Assembly: GCF_032823475.1 (NCBI RefSeq)
Contig: NZ_CP127915.1
Span: 2,108,001 to 2,172,000, forward strand
Origin: Acinetobacter sp. SAAs474
GTDB taxonomy: Bacteria; Pseudomonadota; Gammaproteobacteria; Pseudomonadales; Moraxellaceae
DNA: 64,000 bases
Direction of reading: 5' to 3'
The translations under genes were made by a program, and so were the position numbers. The notes under the pieces were generated by a model, which ran no database searches, was not told the DNA's origin, and worked only from the letters and a program-made list of their open reading frames with translations. How positions within the stretch are numbered: position 1 is the stretch's first letter; every line of letters starts with the position of its first letter. Shown in pieces: positions 14,622-24,244 of this stretch.

Positions 14622-17447
14622 ATGGCAAGCAACAACAAAGTAGAGGTCCACGTTGGCGCGAAGACTTCTGAGCTTAAAAAAGGCATGAATGATGCTGAAA
14701 GTATCGTCGCAAATTCGGTTAAGAAAATAGAAAGTAATGGCGACGGTATTAAATTAAATGTTGATACATCAAATTTAAGCAGTTCATTAAAAAAAGTAAC
14801 TACTGACGTTCAGCAAAGCCTTAATAAGACGACTGAATCAATATCAAGCAGCTTATCAGAAAAATTTAAAGCAGGACTTGGTGGAACGCAGATAGGTTCT
14901 TCTCTAGATGAAATTACATCAAAATTTGGATTAATGCGCGGAGGTGTTGTGCTAGCAGGTGCTGCACTGACTGGTTTAGCTATTGGAGGTTTAGCGGCTG
15001 CAGCCGTAGGACTAGCAAAAATAGCTACAGAGACAGCACGTACCAATGTTGAACTTGCACGTGCAGCATCATTAGCAAATAGTTCAATTAAAGAATTTCA
15101 AGGTCTTGCTAGCGCAGCTCAAACATTTGGATTTAGTCAAGAAAAAGTCGCTGATATGATGAAGGACTTTAATGAAAAGCTGGGTGAGTTTGCATCCGTT
15201 GGCTCTGGCGGTGCTACAGACTTTTTTGAGAAAATTGCTGTAAAAACTGAAGGTGGCGCAGAGGGTGCTAAAAAGCTTGCTGAACAAATGGCTAAAATGG
15301 ATGGGACAACTGCGTTACAAACCTATGTTGAAAAACTAGAAGAAGCTGGCGTTAACCAACAGCAGATGTCGTTTTATCTAGAATCCATGGGATCTGACTT
15401 AACAGCTTTAGCACCTATTTTGCAAAATGGGGGTAAGCTTTGGAAAGATTATCAGGAAGCTCTTGAAGAAGCAGGGATTACTACTGGCCAAGAGGCTATT
15501 GATAAATCAATTGAGTTGAATGCACAGACTCAGACCATGCAATTAAAATTTAGCTCACTAAAATCTGAGCTTGCTATGGCTGTTATGCCAGTTTTTAGCA
15601 ATCTACTTAGCCATTTTATGAACGGTACCTCTGCTGGTGGATCATTCGCATCAATGATCCAGACAATTGGGACTATTGCTAGAGGTGTGGCTGTTGCAGT
15701 TGCTGGTTTAGCGAGTGGCTTGCAAAGCTTAGTTCGTTTAATTTCTGGTGCCATGAGAAATATGGCAACCATTGGGAGCACTGCTGTTAACTTTGCGAAT
15801 GCTGATGGATTTCTGGCGAAAGGGCGGGCGTTAGTTACTGGTGTGAAAGGAATTTTGAATGAAACCAAAAATACCACCAATGATATTATTACAACTACTA
15901 CATCTGATCTGGCTGGAATGAGTAAGTTGTGGAATGGTAGTACAACATTTGACAAGTTGACTCAAGCAAATATCAATAATCAAAAAGCACAACTTGGATT
16001 TAAAGGTGGTAAAGGCGGTATTACATCAGGTATAGCAGATAATAAGGAATTAAATCCTGAATCTAAGGCAGCAAAAGCTAAATTACCTAAAGCAAAAGGA
16101 CCGTCAGATGCAGAACGCCGTGCTGAGCAAGAAGCAAAAGCAATAGCTGCAATTCGTTATAAATATGCATCTGAGGAAAAGAAAATAGAACTTGATTTAC
16201 AGAAGGCTTTAGATGAGATTGATAAATCAAAGTTATCAAGCGTTGAAAAAGCCAAGTTTAAAGTTGATGCTGAAAAGTCTGCTAGTGAAAAAATCAAAGC
16301 GTTACATGCAGAGCAATTTGATAAAATTAAAACATTAAAAGAGGAAGAGATTGCAAATAGCGTACTTCGTGAACAGCGAATTTATGACATTGAGAAAGCA
16401 AATCTTGATAATCAATTGAATGCTAAAAAGATATCAAATGCTCAAAAGGTGATGCTTGAGAAAAAACTAGAAGATCAATTACGTGAAATCAAGAGAAAAG
16501 CTTTAGAAGAACGTCTAGATCTCGAAAATCAATATACTGCTATATCTGGTAAGAAAGGTGATCAAAGTCGGGTTACTAACGATATTGCTGATTTAGATAC
16601 AGATCAAACTATATCTGACAACAAATCCATGAACCTTATAAATCAAGCTCAAATGAAAGATTTTGAAGATAAATTTGGTGATTTAACTGGTCGTATCTCT
16701 GGGCTTTGGGATAAAAGTATTCAGTCAATGATGAATGGTACGTTGACTTGGCAAAGTGCAACCAATGCTGTTTTTACAGATATGGGGGCGTATTTCTTAC
16801 AGACTGTGGTAAGTGAGCCACTTAAGGCTTATATGATCGGACTTACAAAACGATTAGCGATTAAGCTAGGTTTTGTCAAAACTGAAACCGCTGCCGAAGT
16901 TACAGGTCAAGCTGCACAAACTGGCGCTGTAGTTGCAGGTGAAACTACCAAGACTATAGCAACGAGTACAGGTGCTTTAGCACGTTTGGCCATCAAAGCT
17001 GGTGAGGCCGTTAAATCTATTATGATGTATGCATGGGAAGCCATGGCTGGTGCATTTAAGGCTATGGTATCCATTCCTTATATTGGTCCTGTGCTAGCTG
17101 TGGCAGCCGGTGCTTCTGCATTGGCATTGGTTGGTGGTCTTGCTGGTAAAATTAAATCTGCTCGAGGTGGTTACGATATTCCTGCGGGTGTGAATCCAGT
17201 GACTCAATTACACGAAGAGGAAATGGTATTGCCTAAACAGCACGCCAATACGATTCGTGCATTGGGTAAAAATTTAACTTCTGATGGAGGGATAGGTGGT
17301 AATAGTAATATGGATCAGCCGATTTACCCCAGCCTAACGATTCAGGCTTGGGATTCTAAAGACGTAAAACGATTCTTTAAGAAACATGGTCGTGAATTAG
17401 CTACTGGTTTACAAAGTTTTGGACGTGATTTTGGTATGCCAAAATAA
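14622..17447 (+). CDS. tail tape measure protein
   Basis: The 941-residue protein has the tape measure form. It has a Ser/Lys-rich N-terminus, hydrophobic Gly/Ala segments near residues 106-135 and 345-375, a long Lys/Glu coiled-coil region (about 490-640) and a hydrophobic stretch near 820-845. It sets tail length and helps DNA passage. At about 0.15 nm per residue it would give a tail of roughly 140 nm. It begins 18 bases after a hairpin/T-run with an AGGTAGGA ribosome site. Confidence 0.9.
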   Translation: MASNNKVEVHVGAKTSELKKGMNDAESIVANSVKKIESNGDGIKLNVDTSNLSSSLKKVTTDVQQSLNKTTESISSSLSEKFKAGLGGTQIGSSLDEITSKFGLMRGGVVLAGAALTGLAIGGLAAAAVGLAKIATETARTNVELARAASLANSSIKEFQGLASAAQTFGFSQEKVADMMKDFNEKLGEFASVGSGGATDFFEKIAVKTEGGAEGAKKLAEQMAKMDGTTALQTYVEKLEEAGVNQQQMSFYLESMGSDLTALAPILQNGGKLWKDYQEALEEAGITTGQEAIDKSIELNAQTQTMQLKFSSLKSELAMAVMPVFSNLLSHFMNGTSAGGSFASMIQTIGTIARGVAVAVAGLASGLQSLVRLISGAMRNMATIGSTAVNFANADGFLAKGRALVTGVKGILNETKNTTNDIITTTTSDLAGMSKLWNGSTTFDKLTQANINNQKAQLGFKGGKGGITSGIADNKELNPESKAAKAKLPKAKGPSDAERRAEQEAKAIAAIRYKYASEEKKIELDLQKALDEIDKSKLSSVEKAKFKVDAEKSASEKIKALHAEQFDKIKTLKEEEIANSVLREQRIYDIEKANLDNQLNAKKISNAQKVMLEKKLEDQLREIKRKALEERLDLENQYTAISGKKGDQSRVTNDIADLDTDQTISDNKSMNLINQAQMKDFEDKFGDLTGRISGLWDKSIQSMMNGTLTWQSATNAVFTDMGAYFLQTVVSEPLKAYMIGLTKRLAIKLGFVKTETAAEVTGQAAQTGAVVAGETTKTIATSTGALARLAIKAGEAVKSIMMYAWEAMAGAFKAMVSIPYIGPVLAVAAGASALALVGGLAGKIKSARGGYDIPAGVNPVTQLHEEEMVLPKQHANTIRALGKNLTSDGGIGGNSNMDQPIYPSLTIQAWDSKDVKRFFKKHGRELATGLQSFGRDFGMPK

Positions 17448-17457
17448 GGATTCTACT

Positions 17458-18099
17458 ATGTCAGATGTATTATTTCCTGAATTACCAGGACTAGAATGGG
17501 ACCTTTCAAAGAGTCCCATTTTTAATACCAAAATCATGACATCTATTAATGGTCGTGAATTAAGAGCAAGTTATCAGGCTGTACCCAAATATAAAATTTC
17601 ATTGTCGTTTGCATTCTTAAGAGAATCAAAAGGCCGGAATGAATTACAACAGCTTGAGAGTTTTTTTCATGAGCGCCGTGGATCTTTTGATTCATTTCTG
17701 TTTAAGATGCCTGAAGATTGTGAGTTTAAGTGTACTTTTACTGGTGATGGCAAGACGACCAATTTTCAGCTACATAAGCAGATGCATACATCCAAGATTC
17801 CATTAGCTCATACAAAAGAATTTGAGTCAGAAGATCCACTGATGTGGGTAGACGATTTAGATCAACCAATGTGGACTGATTTGGATGAACGAATGTGGGA
17901 AACCCAATACAGCATCGGTAAAAATGGATTTATAACCTTGCCTATACCATTGGCTGCTGGCGATACTCTGACAGTATCAGGCGAATTTTATTATCGTTGT
18001 AGATTTGCTGATGATGAGCAGCAATATACCAGCTTTATGCATAAATTATGGAAAGCTAATAAAGTTGAAATGATCGGATCATTGGGAAATAAAGTATGA
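17458..18099 (+). CDS. tail protein DUF2460 (minor tail protein M analogue)
   Basis: The 213-residue protein matches DUF2460: it opens SDVLFPELPGLEWDLSKSP, continues with FNTKIMTSINGRELR and FFHERRGSFDSFLF, and ends in a beta-rich part. It belongs to the distal tail tip. The ATG at 17458 is chosen because AAGGA lies upstream and the family starts here; an upstream extension to 17419 would overlap the tape measure gene. It overlaps the next gene by four bases. Confidence 0.85.
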   Translation: MSDVLFPELPGLEWDLSKSPIFNTKIMTSINGRELRASYQAVPKYKISLSFAFLRESKGRNELQQLESFFHERRGSFDSFLFKMPEDCEFKCTFTGDGKTTNFQLHKQMHTSKIPLAHTKEFESEDPLMWVDDLDQPMWTDLDERMWETQYSIGKNGFITLPIPLAAGDTLTVSGEFYYRCRFADDEQQYTSFMHKLWKANKVEMIGSLGNKV

Positions 18100-18953
18100 G
18101 AATAGCATCTCCACAGCTCATTGCCATGTTAAATGAAGATCAGTTTATCATGGCTGACCTGTATACGATCACGACGGTTCAAGGTGAAGTGGTACGCGCT
18201 ACTAGCTATGATTTTGATCTGACCGTTGCAGGCCACACTTACTATTCAAGCGGTGAGATTATTAAACGTGAAGGCATTAAGCTGTCGCTTGGTGTTGAAG
18301 TCGATAACTTAAATGTGACGATCTATGCTACTGATGATCACACGATTGGTGGGATTCCTATCGTTAAAGCATTTCATAATGGTCAGATGGATGGTGCACG
18401 ATTTAAGCTTGAGCGTATTTTTCTTGATATGAATGAGCCTTTAGATACCAGTGCTGGCACAATTAAATTGTTTGAAGGTCGAATCATTGAACCTGAATTT
18501 GATCGCAATGAAATCAGCTTTAATGTTGCTTCAGATCTGGATGTGTTGAATGTCAAAATGCCACGAAATTTATATCAGCCAAGCTGTACAAATACATTGT
18601 TTGATAACGCTTGTGGTTTATTGCGTGAAAATTATGTTGTGAATACAGTGATTGAAACTAGTAGCACTGAAGCACGTATTTTATGCCAGCTAAACCAACC
18701 ACAGGGCTGGTTTACGCAAGGTGTTGTCGAGTTTTTAGAAGGCGGAAATGTAGGACTAAAACGGACTATACGACTGCATGAGTCAGGAGCTTTATTATTG
18801 ACCTTGCCATTGTTGGAAGCGCCACAAGTGGGTCAAAAAATCAAAGTTTATCCAGGATGCGATAAGCGTCTTGAAACTTGCGACAACAGATTTAAAAACC
18901 GTGTGTTTTTTCGTGGCGCACCATTTATACCAGTGCCCGAAACAGCCGTTTAA
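18096..18953 (+). CDS. tail protein DUF2163 (minor tail protein L analogue)
   Basis: The 285-residue protein matches the DUF2163/BR0599 family, with the C-terminal motif YPGCDKRLETCDNRFKN followed by FFRGAPFIP. Four Cys (PSC, NAC, PGC, ETC) in the C-terminal third correspond to the cluster that binds an iron-sulfur centre in lambda gpL; binding here is inference. It starts in an ATGA overlap and belongs to the tail tip together with the DUF2460, NlpC and J-like proteins. Confidence 0.85.
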   Translation: MRIASPQLIAMLNEDQFIMADLYTITTVQGEVVRATSYDFDLTVAGHTYYSSGEIIKREGIKLSLGVEVDNLNVTIYATDDHTIGGIPIVKAFHNGQMDGARFKLERIFLDMNEPLDTSAGTIKLFEGRIIEPEFDRNEISFNVASDLDVLNVKMPRNLYQPSCTNTLFDNACGLLRENYVVNTVIETSSTEARILCQLNQPQGWFTQGVVEFLEGGNVGLKRTIRLHESGALLLTLPLLEAPQVGQKIKVYPGCDKRLETCDNRFKNRVFFRGAPFIPVPETAV

Positions 18954-18972
18954 CTAAATTTAATTAATCCAT

Positions 18973-18997
18973 ACCCGCTTTAAGCGGGTTTTTTTTA
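18973..18997 (+). terminator. hairpin with T-run upstream of the tailspike gene
   Basis: A 7-bp stem (18973-18979 with 18983-18989) with a TTA loop is followed by eight Ts, then the tailspike ribosome site. Confidence 0.85.
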
Positions 18998-19009
18998 TGG
19001 GGTTAGGAA

Positions 19010-21703
19010 ATGCCTTTACCAGATATTCTTGAATTTGTTGGTACAAATGTAACACAAGCAGGTTTTAAAAATGCTCAAGGAAAATTACTTGAATTTATTG
19101 ATGAACTAGAAAATAGACAAGCAGCAACAGCTGGTGGGTATTTTAAATCATATGTAACTTTGAATGAGGCTAATGCTGATCTTGTCAATATACCTTTTGG
19201 CGTCTCGGTAAAAGTTTTGAGTGCAGCAGAGGGTGGTGATTATTATAAAGCAACCGCAAATGCAACAAGCTTAACTAAGAGCGCTTATGATCCGTTGACG
19301 CAAGCGAAAGCAGACGCAACCACCAAAGCCAATGCTGCGGAAGCGAATGCTAAAACCCTTATTAACTCGCTTGTGAATATATCCCAAGACCTTCTGTATA
19401 ATTTAATTGATGCCAACATTTCAGCACCAACAAGCGGTGCAACAAACAGAATCTTTGCTTCTGAAACATCAAAAACAGCGATTATTAAAGTCAATCCAAG
19501 TACTAAGTACACGATTGAAAAAACGGAATCTTCGCGTTTTCGCGTGATCGAGTTTGCTACTAATCCTGTTATTGATATAACAATGGGTTATGTAACAAAA
19601 TCAGATGATGTTTCTCATGTTTTGCATGTTGATAGTCTTGATAATGTAGTTGAAGCATTTACTTTCACAACACGAGCAGATACGCAATACTTAGCGGTAA
19701 ATATCAGTGCGAATAGTGAAAATATACCTGCTTTGCAAGTAAAAACAGGTGGCGTTTTTGATTTCACAGCGAATAACTTGCTGTTTAGTAAAGACGCTGT
19801 TTTTGGTGGTGCAAAGTTGAGTAATGCAGCGCAAATCAAAATCGGTAAAAACAAATTCGATGGATCATATTTGCAAGATGTTTCACTGATAGGTGCGGTT
19901 GATTTAAGCAATTACAATCGAGCACTTTCAACGTCAGCAAACGCACTAACATCTGTAATCAAAATTAAGCCGAATACGACATACACGGTTAGCAAAACTG
20001 CATCTACACGGTTCAGAATTGGTTTAGCTAACTTTGCGCCTACCGTTGGGAAATCAAATATTAAAATGATTGCTGGAGAAACAAACGACGCAGCATTAAA
20101 CTACACATTTACAAGCGGATCACTTGACCGTTATCTTGTTCTGTATCTTTCAAACACAAATACCATGCCTGACTTTTTGCAACTTGAAGAAGGCACAGTG
20201 CAGACAGAATGGGAAACACACGGATATGATTTTAAAGATAAAGCAAAATTTTTAAATGGTGGAGGTGGCGGTGGTGAAATCAACCCCGATGGGTATCTGC
20301 TTTATAAAGATATAGGCGTAGGTAATGCCTATTATGCTGAAAAAGGAGGTGCCGATGTTTGGACTAACTCATCAAAAACTGTTGTAGCAACTGACGATAC
20401 CGCAGCACTTCAAGCGGAAATAAATAAAGGTGGAGTGATTAGTCTAAATGGCTCTAAATCTTATAAAGTATCCGCATCTCTTCTGATTGACCTGACCAAA
20501 GTTAAGAAAATTAAAGGCAATGGTGCGACTATTGTAGTCACTGCCGATGTTCCGATTTTAGATATTTTTGGCTCAATGACTACAAATGCTAATCCGAATA
20601 ATCAAGAATCACACTTAATGATTGACGCTTGCCGAAAAATCCGCGGTATTAAACTAACATCGTCCAGTGGGTTGATCGGATCTGCTGCACGTGTTCGTAA
20701 CACGTTCAAATTAGAACTTGCGGTCGATGCACATTTTCTAAAAGACGGTTATGTTTTTGAAGATGTGAATCGCAACCCTAATTTTAAGTCAACAGCTTAC
20801 GCAATGCTTCAAGATTGTTTGCGATTTGCTGAAGGTTCTAATCTACATCAAGGGTCTTTCGATGTGCATGGTTTGTCGTATGCAAATAAGTGCATTCATT
20901 TTGATAATCCGTCAGAGATTTACAATTTGCAATTTAATGCGATTGATGCGGAGCTTGGGAATTTTCAAGGTGCAACGACAGCGCTTGTCGAACAACATAG
21001 CATTGTGCACATGAGATCAGCGGCAGGGAGTGTAATTGATGATGTAACGTTCACAGGCGGTACATTTGAAGCACACTATCAACCACAGCGATTGATAAAA
21101 CTTGAGGGCGCGGGATTAGATAGCATCAAAAATATTCAATTCAACTGCCATTTTGGAAATGCGGATAAAAATATTTTTGAGATTCAGGGTGTTAATGGCT
21201 TATTAATTAACGGTATTTTGCGCGACTTTAAAGAGTATGCGATTGATGTGTTAGGTGCGTGTTCTCAAGTAACGTTGCACGGGCATATCAACTCATCTGC
21301 ATCCGCTACGTACGGGGGTGGGATTATTCGCGCAATCGGAGCGTTTAATCTCACTGACGTTGTAATTGATGTGAGCGCTCGTGGAGCGAATCGAAACCCG
21401 ATTTTGCTTGACTGCAACTTAGATGGATTTCATTGCAACAACAATATTATCGGACTTACATCGCTAGCGAATTATGACGATACGAAGGGTCTGATTCACT
21501 TAAATGCTACTGGGCGAGCTGTACGCAACACTCACATTAAAGGAAATGTCATCAAAAATGCGGTAGCTGTGACTGATATCGTAAAAGTTGTCGGTAATCC
21601 GAGTCGAGTCCGAATTACAGGAAATGATGCGTTTAAAGCGGGGGCTTATCCAGTGACTACCAGCGCAATTATTTCTAATGATAACTATGCGCCAGTTGCT
21701 TAA
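19010..21703 (+). CDS. tailspike protein with pectate-lyase-like beta-helix
   Basis: The 897-residue protein has an N-terminal virion-attachment part (LPDILEFVGTNVTQAGFK, residues 1-60) and an Ala-rich helical stretch near residue 100. Two similar beta-rich repeats follow (about 140-235 and 300-400, each with TVxKT and SRFR-type motifs), then a Gly hinge (about 418-425) and a right-handed beta-helix-like region from about 435 on (DDTAALQAEINKGG, SLNGSKSYKV). This is the architecture of capsule-binding, often capsule-degrading, tailspikes of Acinetobacter phages. Catalytic residues cannot be named. Its position between the L and K analogues, rather than after the J-like gene, is unusual. Confidence 0.75.
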   Translation: MPLPDILEFVGTNVTQAGFKNAQGKLLEFIDELENRQAATAGGYFKSYVTLNEANADLVNIPFGVSVKVLSAAEGGDYYKATANATSLTKSAYDPLTQAKADATTKANAAEANAKTLINSLVNISQDLLYNLIDANISAPTSGATNRIFASETSKTAIIKVNPSTKYTIEKTESSRFRVIEFATNPVIDITMGYVTKSDDVSHVLHVDSLDNVVEAFTFTTRADTQYLAVNISANSENIPALQVKTGGVFDFTANNLLFSKDAVFGGAKLSNAAQIKIGKNKFDGSYLQDVSLIGAVDLSNYNRALSTSANALTSVIKIKPNTTYTVSKTASTRFRIGLANFAPTVGKSNIKMIAGETNDAALNYTFTSGSLDRYLVLYLSNTNTMPDFLQLEEGTVQTEWETHGYDFKDKAKFLNGGGGGGEINPDGYLLYKDIGVGNAYYAEKGGADVWTNSSKTVVATDDTAALQAEINKGGVISLNGSKSYKVSASLLIDLTKVKKIKGNGATIVVTADVPILDIFGSMTTNANPNNQESHLMIDACRKIRGIKLTSSSGLIGSAARVRNTFKLELAVDAHFLKDGYVFEDVNRNPNFKSTAYAMLQDCLRFAEGSNLHQGSFDVHGLSYANKCIHFDNPSEIYNLQFNAIDAELGNFQGATTALVEQHSIVHMRSAAGSVIDDVTFTGGTFEAHYQPQRLIKLEGAGLDSIKNIQFNCHFGNADKNIFEIQGVNGLLINGILRDFKEYAIDVLGACSQVTLHGHINSSASATYGGGIIRAIGAFNLTDVVIDVSARGANRNPILLDCNLDGFHCNNNIIGLTSLANYDDTKGLIHLNATGRAVRNTHIKGNVIKNAVAVTDIVKVVGNPSRVRITGNDAFKAGAYPVTTSAIISNDNYAPVA

Positions 21704-21715
21704 TTAGCATGAATA

Positions 21716-21748
21716 AAAAAAAGGCTGTCAAATTCGACAGCCTTTTTA
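21716..21748. terminator. bidirectional terminator between tailspike and acyltransferase
   Basis: A 9-bp stem (21721-21729 with 21736-21744) is flanked by a run of As on the left and Ts on the right, so it can stop transcription from both converging genes. Confidence 0.85.
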
Positions 21749-21750
21749 AT

Positions 21751-23688
21751 TTATTTAAAGATTTTCTGAAAATAAGGAGAAAGTATTAACGACCCCTTCC
21801 AACTCATGTGATCATCATCAACAAATAAAGGCAAACCATCTTTTGAGAAAGAACATTTTTTTTCATCACAAAAAGCTTTAGATATATCTAAAATTTCAAT
21901 TCCACATTTCTGTTTTGCACGATCTTGAGCTTCCCAAGCTGATTTGTTACGAACCTGATACTCATTGTTGCTGATGGTAAATGATGCGCTATCAGGGTTT
22001 TGTAAAATATCCTTAGCCATTCTTTGCGGAACGGATACAGGTGCCTCCGGAGTAGGTCTAGTTACATACACTTTATGAGTTTCAGAAAGTTTACACAAAG
22101 TATCAACATACGCATCTTCCATTTCCTTATAGTAGGCATTGTTATACTGAGAATGTAGTTTCGTTATATATCGAATAGGTTTTGATATATCTTCATTTTC
22201 TGGCTCACCAGCAAATAACGCATTAGTTCGGTTTATTATTAAAATAGGGATGTCTTTGGGGTAGGTTTTAATAGTTTGAATTGTTTCAGTAACTAGCTCA
22301 CCGCATTTAAACGCAGGGTCTGTGATTTTTTTAAGCCCTTCAGCAACTGTACAACCACTTATATTCCATGAAACAAGTGATGTATTATTCGGCAGAGCAT
22401 GTTGAATACCATTCATCATTGCGCTTGCATGACTATCTCCAATTACTAATAAAGAAGTAGCACCTTGACCATATATACAAGATTTTAAAGGTTGACCTGG
22501 AAGAACCAGGCATTCATCGCGCTTTGGGTTTATGTCTTTAGCGGCATCAAGAACAGAATTAATTTTATTATTAAATCTATTATCAAAACCTTCATTTTTG
22601 TATATGAGAAAGCTAATTAAAGAAAGTGCTCCAACGGATAGAAACCAAATAATGTAGTTACTTTTTAGTTGTTTTTTGGATAAGTAATTACGAGTCGGAC
22701 TCTCAATATATTTGTATGATAAATATCCCGTTAAAATCGAAAGGATAATTCCAAATGTAATTAATAAATAGTTATCTAGTTTTTCGTAATAATTTAGATA
22801 AAAAACAATTGGCCAGTGCCATAAATATATAGAATAAGAAGTATTTCCGAGCCATTGAAATATGGGATGCTTAGTAAAAACAGAGTCTTGGTGGTTAGCG
22901 ATTAGGATTAAGGCGGTGCCAAGTACTGGGATTAGTGCATTAAAGCTAGGCCACAATGTATTTTGGTTAAATATTACCAAACTAATTAGAATTAATATGA
23001 AACCAAAAGCTTCTAAAGGTTTTCCATAAATATTGTTTTTTGCACTTAAGCTGTAAAAATAAACGAGACCGCCTGCTAGCATTTCCCATGCACGAGTAGG
23101 TAGCAGAAAGAAACCAGCGGATGGTGATTTATTGGCAATAAAGATAGCTAATATAAAAGATACAATAGTCCCTAGGAGAAACATGCTAAAAATAAATTTT
23201 TTAGAGAAACTAAATTTGTAAAGTAGGGCAACAATGAGAGGAAATATTAAATAAAACTGCCATTCAACAGATAGGGACCATGTATGTAGTAGGGCTTTAT
23301 TGTGAGATGAAGTGTCAAAGTAGCCAGATTCAGTGAAGTAGGTAATATTTGAGAAAAAATTAATGCTTGAGATAATATGCTTACTTAACTGCATTAAATC
23401 ATTCGGAAGAAGGGTATGCCAAGAGATTACTAGCAATACAACGCAGACAACAAATAATGCGGGAAGAATTCTTATAGCTCGTGAAAGATAAAATTTAAGA
23501 AAAGAGAAATTTTTATTTTCAATACCCTTAACAACAATGCTTGTCATTAAAAATCCGGATATAACAAAAAATATATCGACCCCTATAAATCCAGCTGAAA
23601 ATCCTAGAATTCCAAAATGGAATAAAACTACTGTGGCTACCGCATATGCTCTCAAGCCATTAATATCATATCTAAATTTTTGACTCAT
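21751..23688 (-). CDS. OafA-type acyltransferase with SGNH domain
   Basis: The 645-residue protein has an N-terminal acyltransferase-3 domain with about ten membrane spans (FRYDINGLRAYAVATVVLFH with the conserved R13 and H24, then WSLSVEWQFYLIFP). A C-terminal SGNH hydrolase-like domain carries the GDSH motif (VIGDSHAS) and a final DDDHMSWKG (Asp-His pair). Such proteins O-acetylate surface polysaccharides. In Acinetobacter, prophage-encoded enzymes of this kind are known to acetylate the capsule. It is the only minus-strand gene of the tail region and is AT-richer than its neighbours, which suggests separate control and lysogenic expression. Confidence 0.85.
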   Translation of the reverse strand: MSQKFRYDINGLRAYAVATVVLFHFGILGFSAGFIGVDIFFVISGFLMTSIVVKGIENKNFSFLKFYLSRAIRILPALFVVCVVLLVISWHTLLPNDLMQLSKHIISSINFFSNITYFTESGYFDTSSHNKALLHTWSLSVEWQFYLIFPLIVALLYKFSFSKKFIFSMFLLGTIVSFILAIFIANKSPSAGFFLLPTRAWEMLAGGLVYFYSLSAKNNIYGKPLEAFGFILILISLVIFNQNTLWPSFNALIPVLGTALILIANHQDSVFTKHPIFQWLGNTSYSIYLWHWPIVFYLNYYEKLDNYLLITFGIILSILTGYLSYKYIESPTRNYLSKKQLKSNYIIWFLSVGALSLISFLIYKNEGFDNRFNNKINSVLDAAKDINPKRDECLVLPGQPLKSCIYGQGATSLLVIGDSHASAMMNGIQHALPNNTSLVSWNISGCTVAEGLKKITDPAFKCGELVTETIQTIKTYPKDIPILIINRTNALFAGEPENEDISKPIRYITKLHSQYNNAYYKEMEDAYVDTLCKLSETHKVYVTRPTPEAPVSVPQRMAKDILQNPDSASFTISNNEYQVRNKSAWEAQDRAKQKCGIEILDISKAFCDEKKCSFSKDGLPLFVDDDHMSWKGSLILSPYFQKIFK

Positions 23689-23779
23689 AATGAAAGTTGA
23701 TTTTTATAGAAAATTGCACCGAGTTTATAGATTAAATGTTAAAAATGAAATGACTTTTACTACCCAACAAACCACAACC

Positions 23780-23813
23780 AACCCCGGTCTTTAATGAGAT
23801 CGGGGTTTTTTAT
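23780..23813 (+). terminator. hairpin with T-run upstream of the NlpC gene
   Basis: A long stem (about 23780-23790 with 23797-23807, AACCCCG/CGGGGTT at its base) is followed by TTTTTTAT. The next start codon is 11 bases further on. Confidence 0.8.
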
Positions 23814-23823
23814 TGGACTAAAT

Positions 23824-24243
23824 ATGAAAAATCATGAAGCTGTTAAAGAAGCCATGACTTGGCTCGGCACACCATATCATCATCAGGGACGTGTCAAAGG
23901 CGTGGGTGTGGATTGTGCAACACTGCTTTGTGAGGTTTATGAAGCAGTCGGGCTAATTGATCATTACGATCCAGGACCGTACCCACCTGACTGGCATATG
24001 CACCAGATGGGTCAGCGTTATTTAGAGCATGTTCTATCTGTCTGTGATCAAGTTGAAGATCCGCAACCAGGTGATATCGTTCTCTATCAATTTGGCAAAT
24101 GCATCAGTCATGGTGCAATTGTTGTGGAGTGGCCCACAATCATTCATTCATATATCCATCAGGGAGTAATACTTCAAGATGGAACCAAAGGAAGTTTAGC
24201 CCGGCGAATTGCCGGGTTTTTTCGTATGAAGAGGTTGAGATAA
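23824..24243 (+). CDS. NlpC/P60-family tail peptidase (lambda K analogue)
   Basis: The 139-residue protein has the NlpC/P60 catalytic Cys (VDCATLL, C31) and His (CISHGAIV, H96). It probably cleaves peptidoglycan peptides during DNA entry or tail assembly. The ATG at 23824 is preferred to an upstream frame extension to 23794, which runs through the hairpin. The last codons contain a complete terminator-like hairpin that encodes part of RRIAGFFRMKRLR. Confidence 0.85.
   Translation: MKNHEAVKEAMTWLGTPYHHQGRVKGVGVDCATLLCEVYEAVGLIDHYDPGPYPPDWHMHQMGQRYLEHVLSVCDQVEDPQPGDIVLYQFGKCISHGAIVVEWPTIIHSYIHQGVILQDGTKGSLARRIAGFFRMKRLR
24200..24222 (+). terminator. terminator-like hairpin inside the 3' end of the NlpC gene
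   Basis: A perfect 6-bp CCCGGC/GCCGGG stem (24200-24205 with 24211-24216) with a GAATT loop is followed by six Ts at 24217-24222, all within coding sequence. It lies 23 bases before the J-like gene start. Confidence 0.6.
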
Positions 24244-24244
24244 C

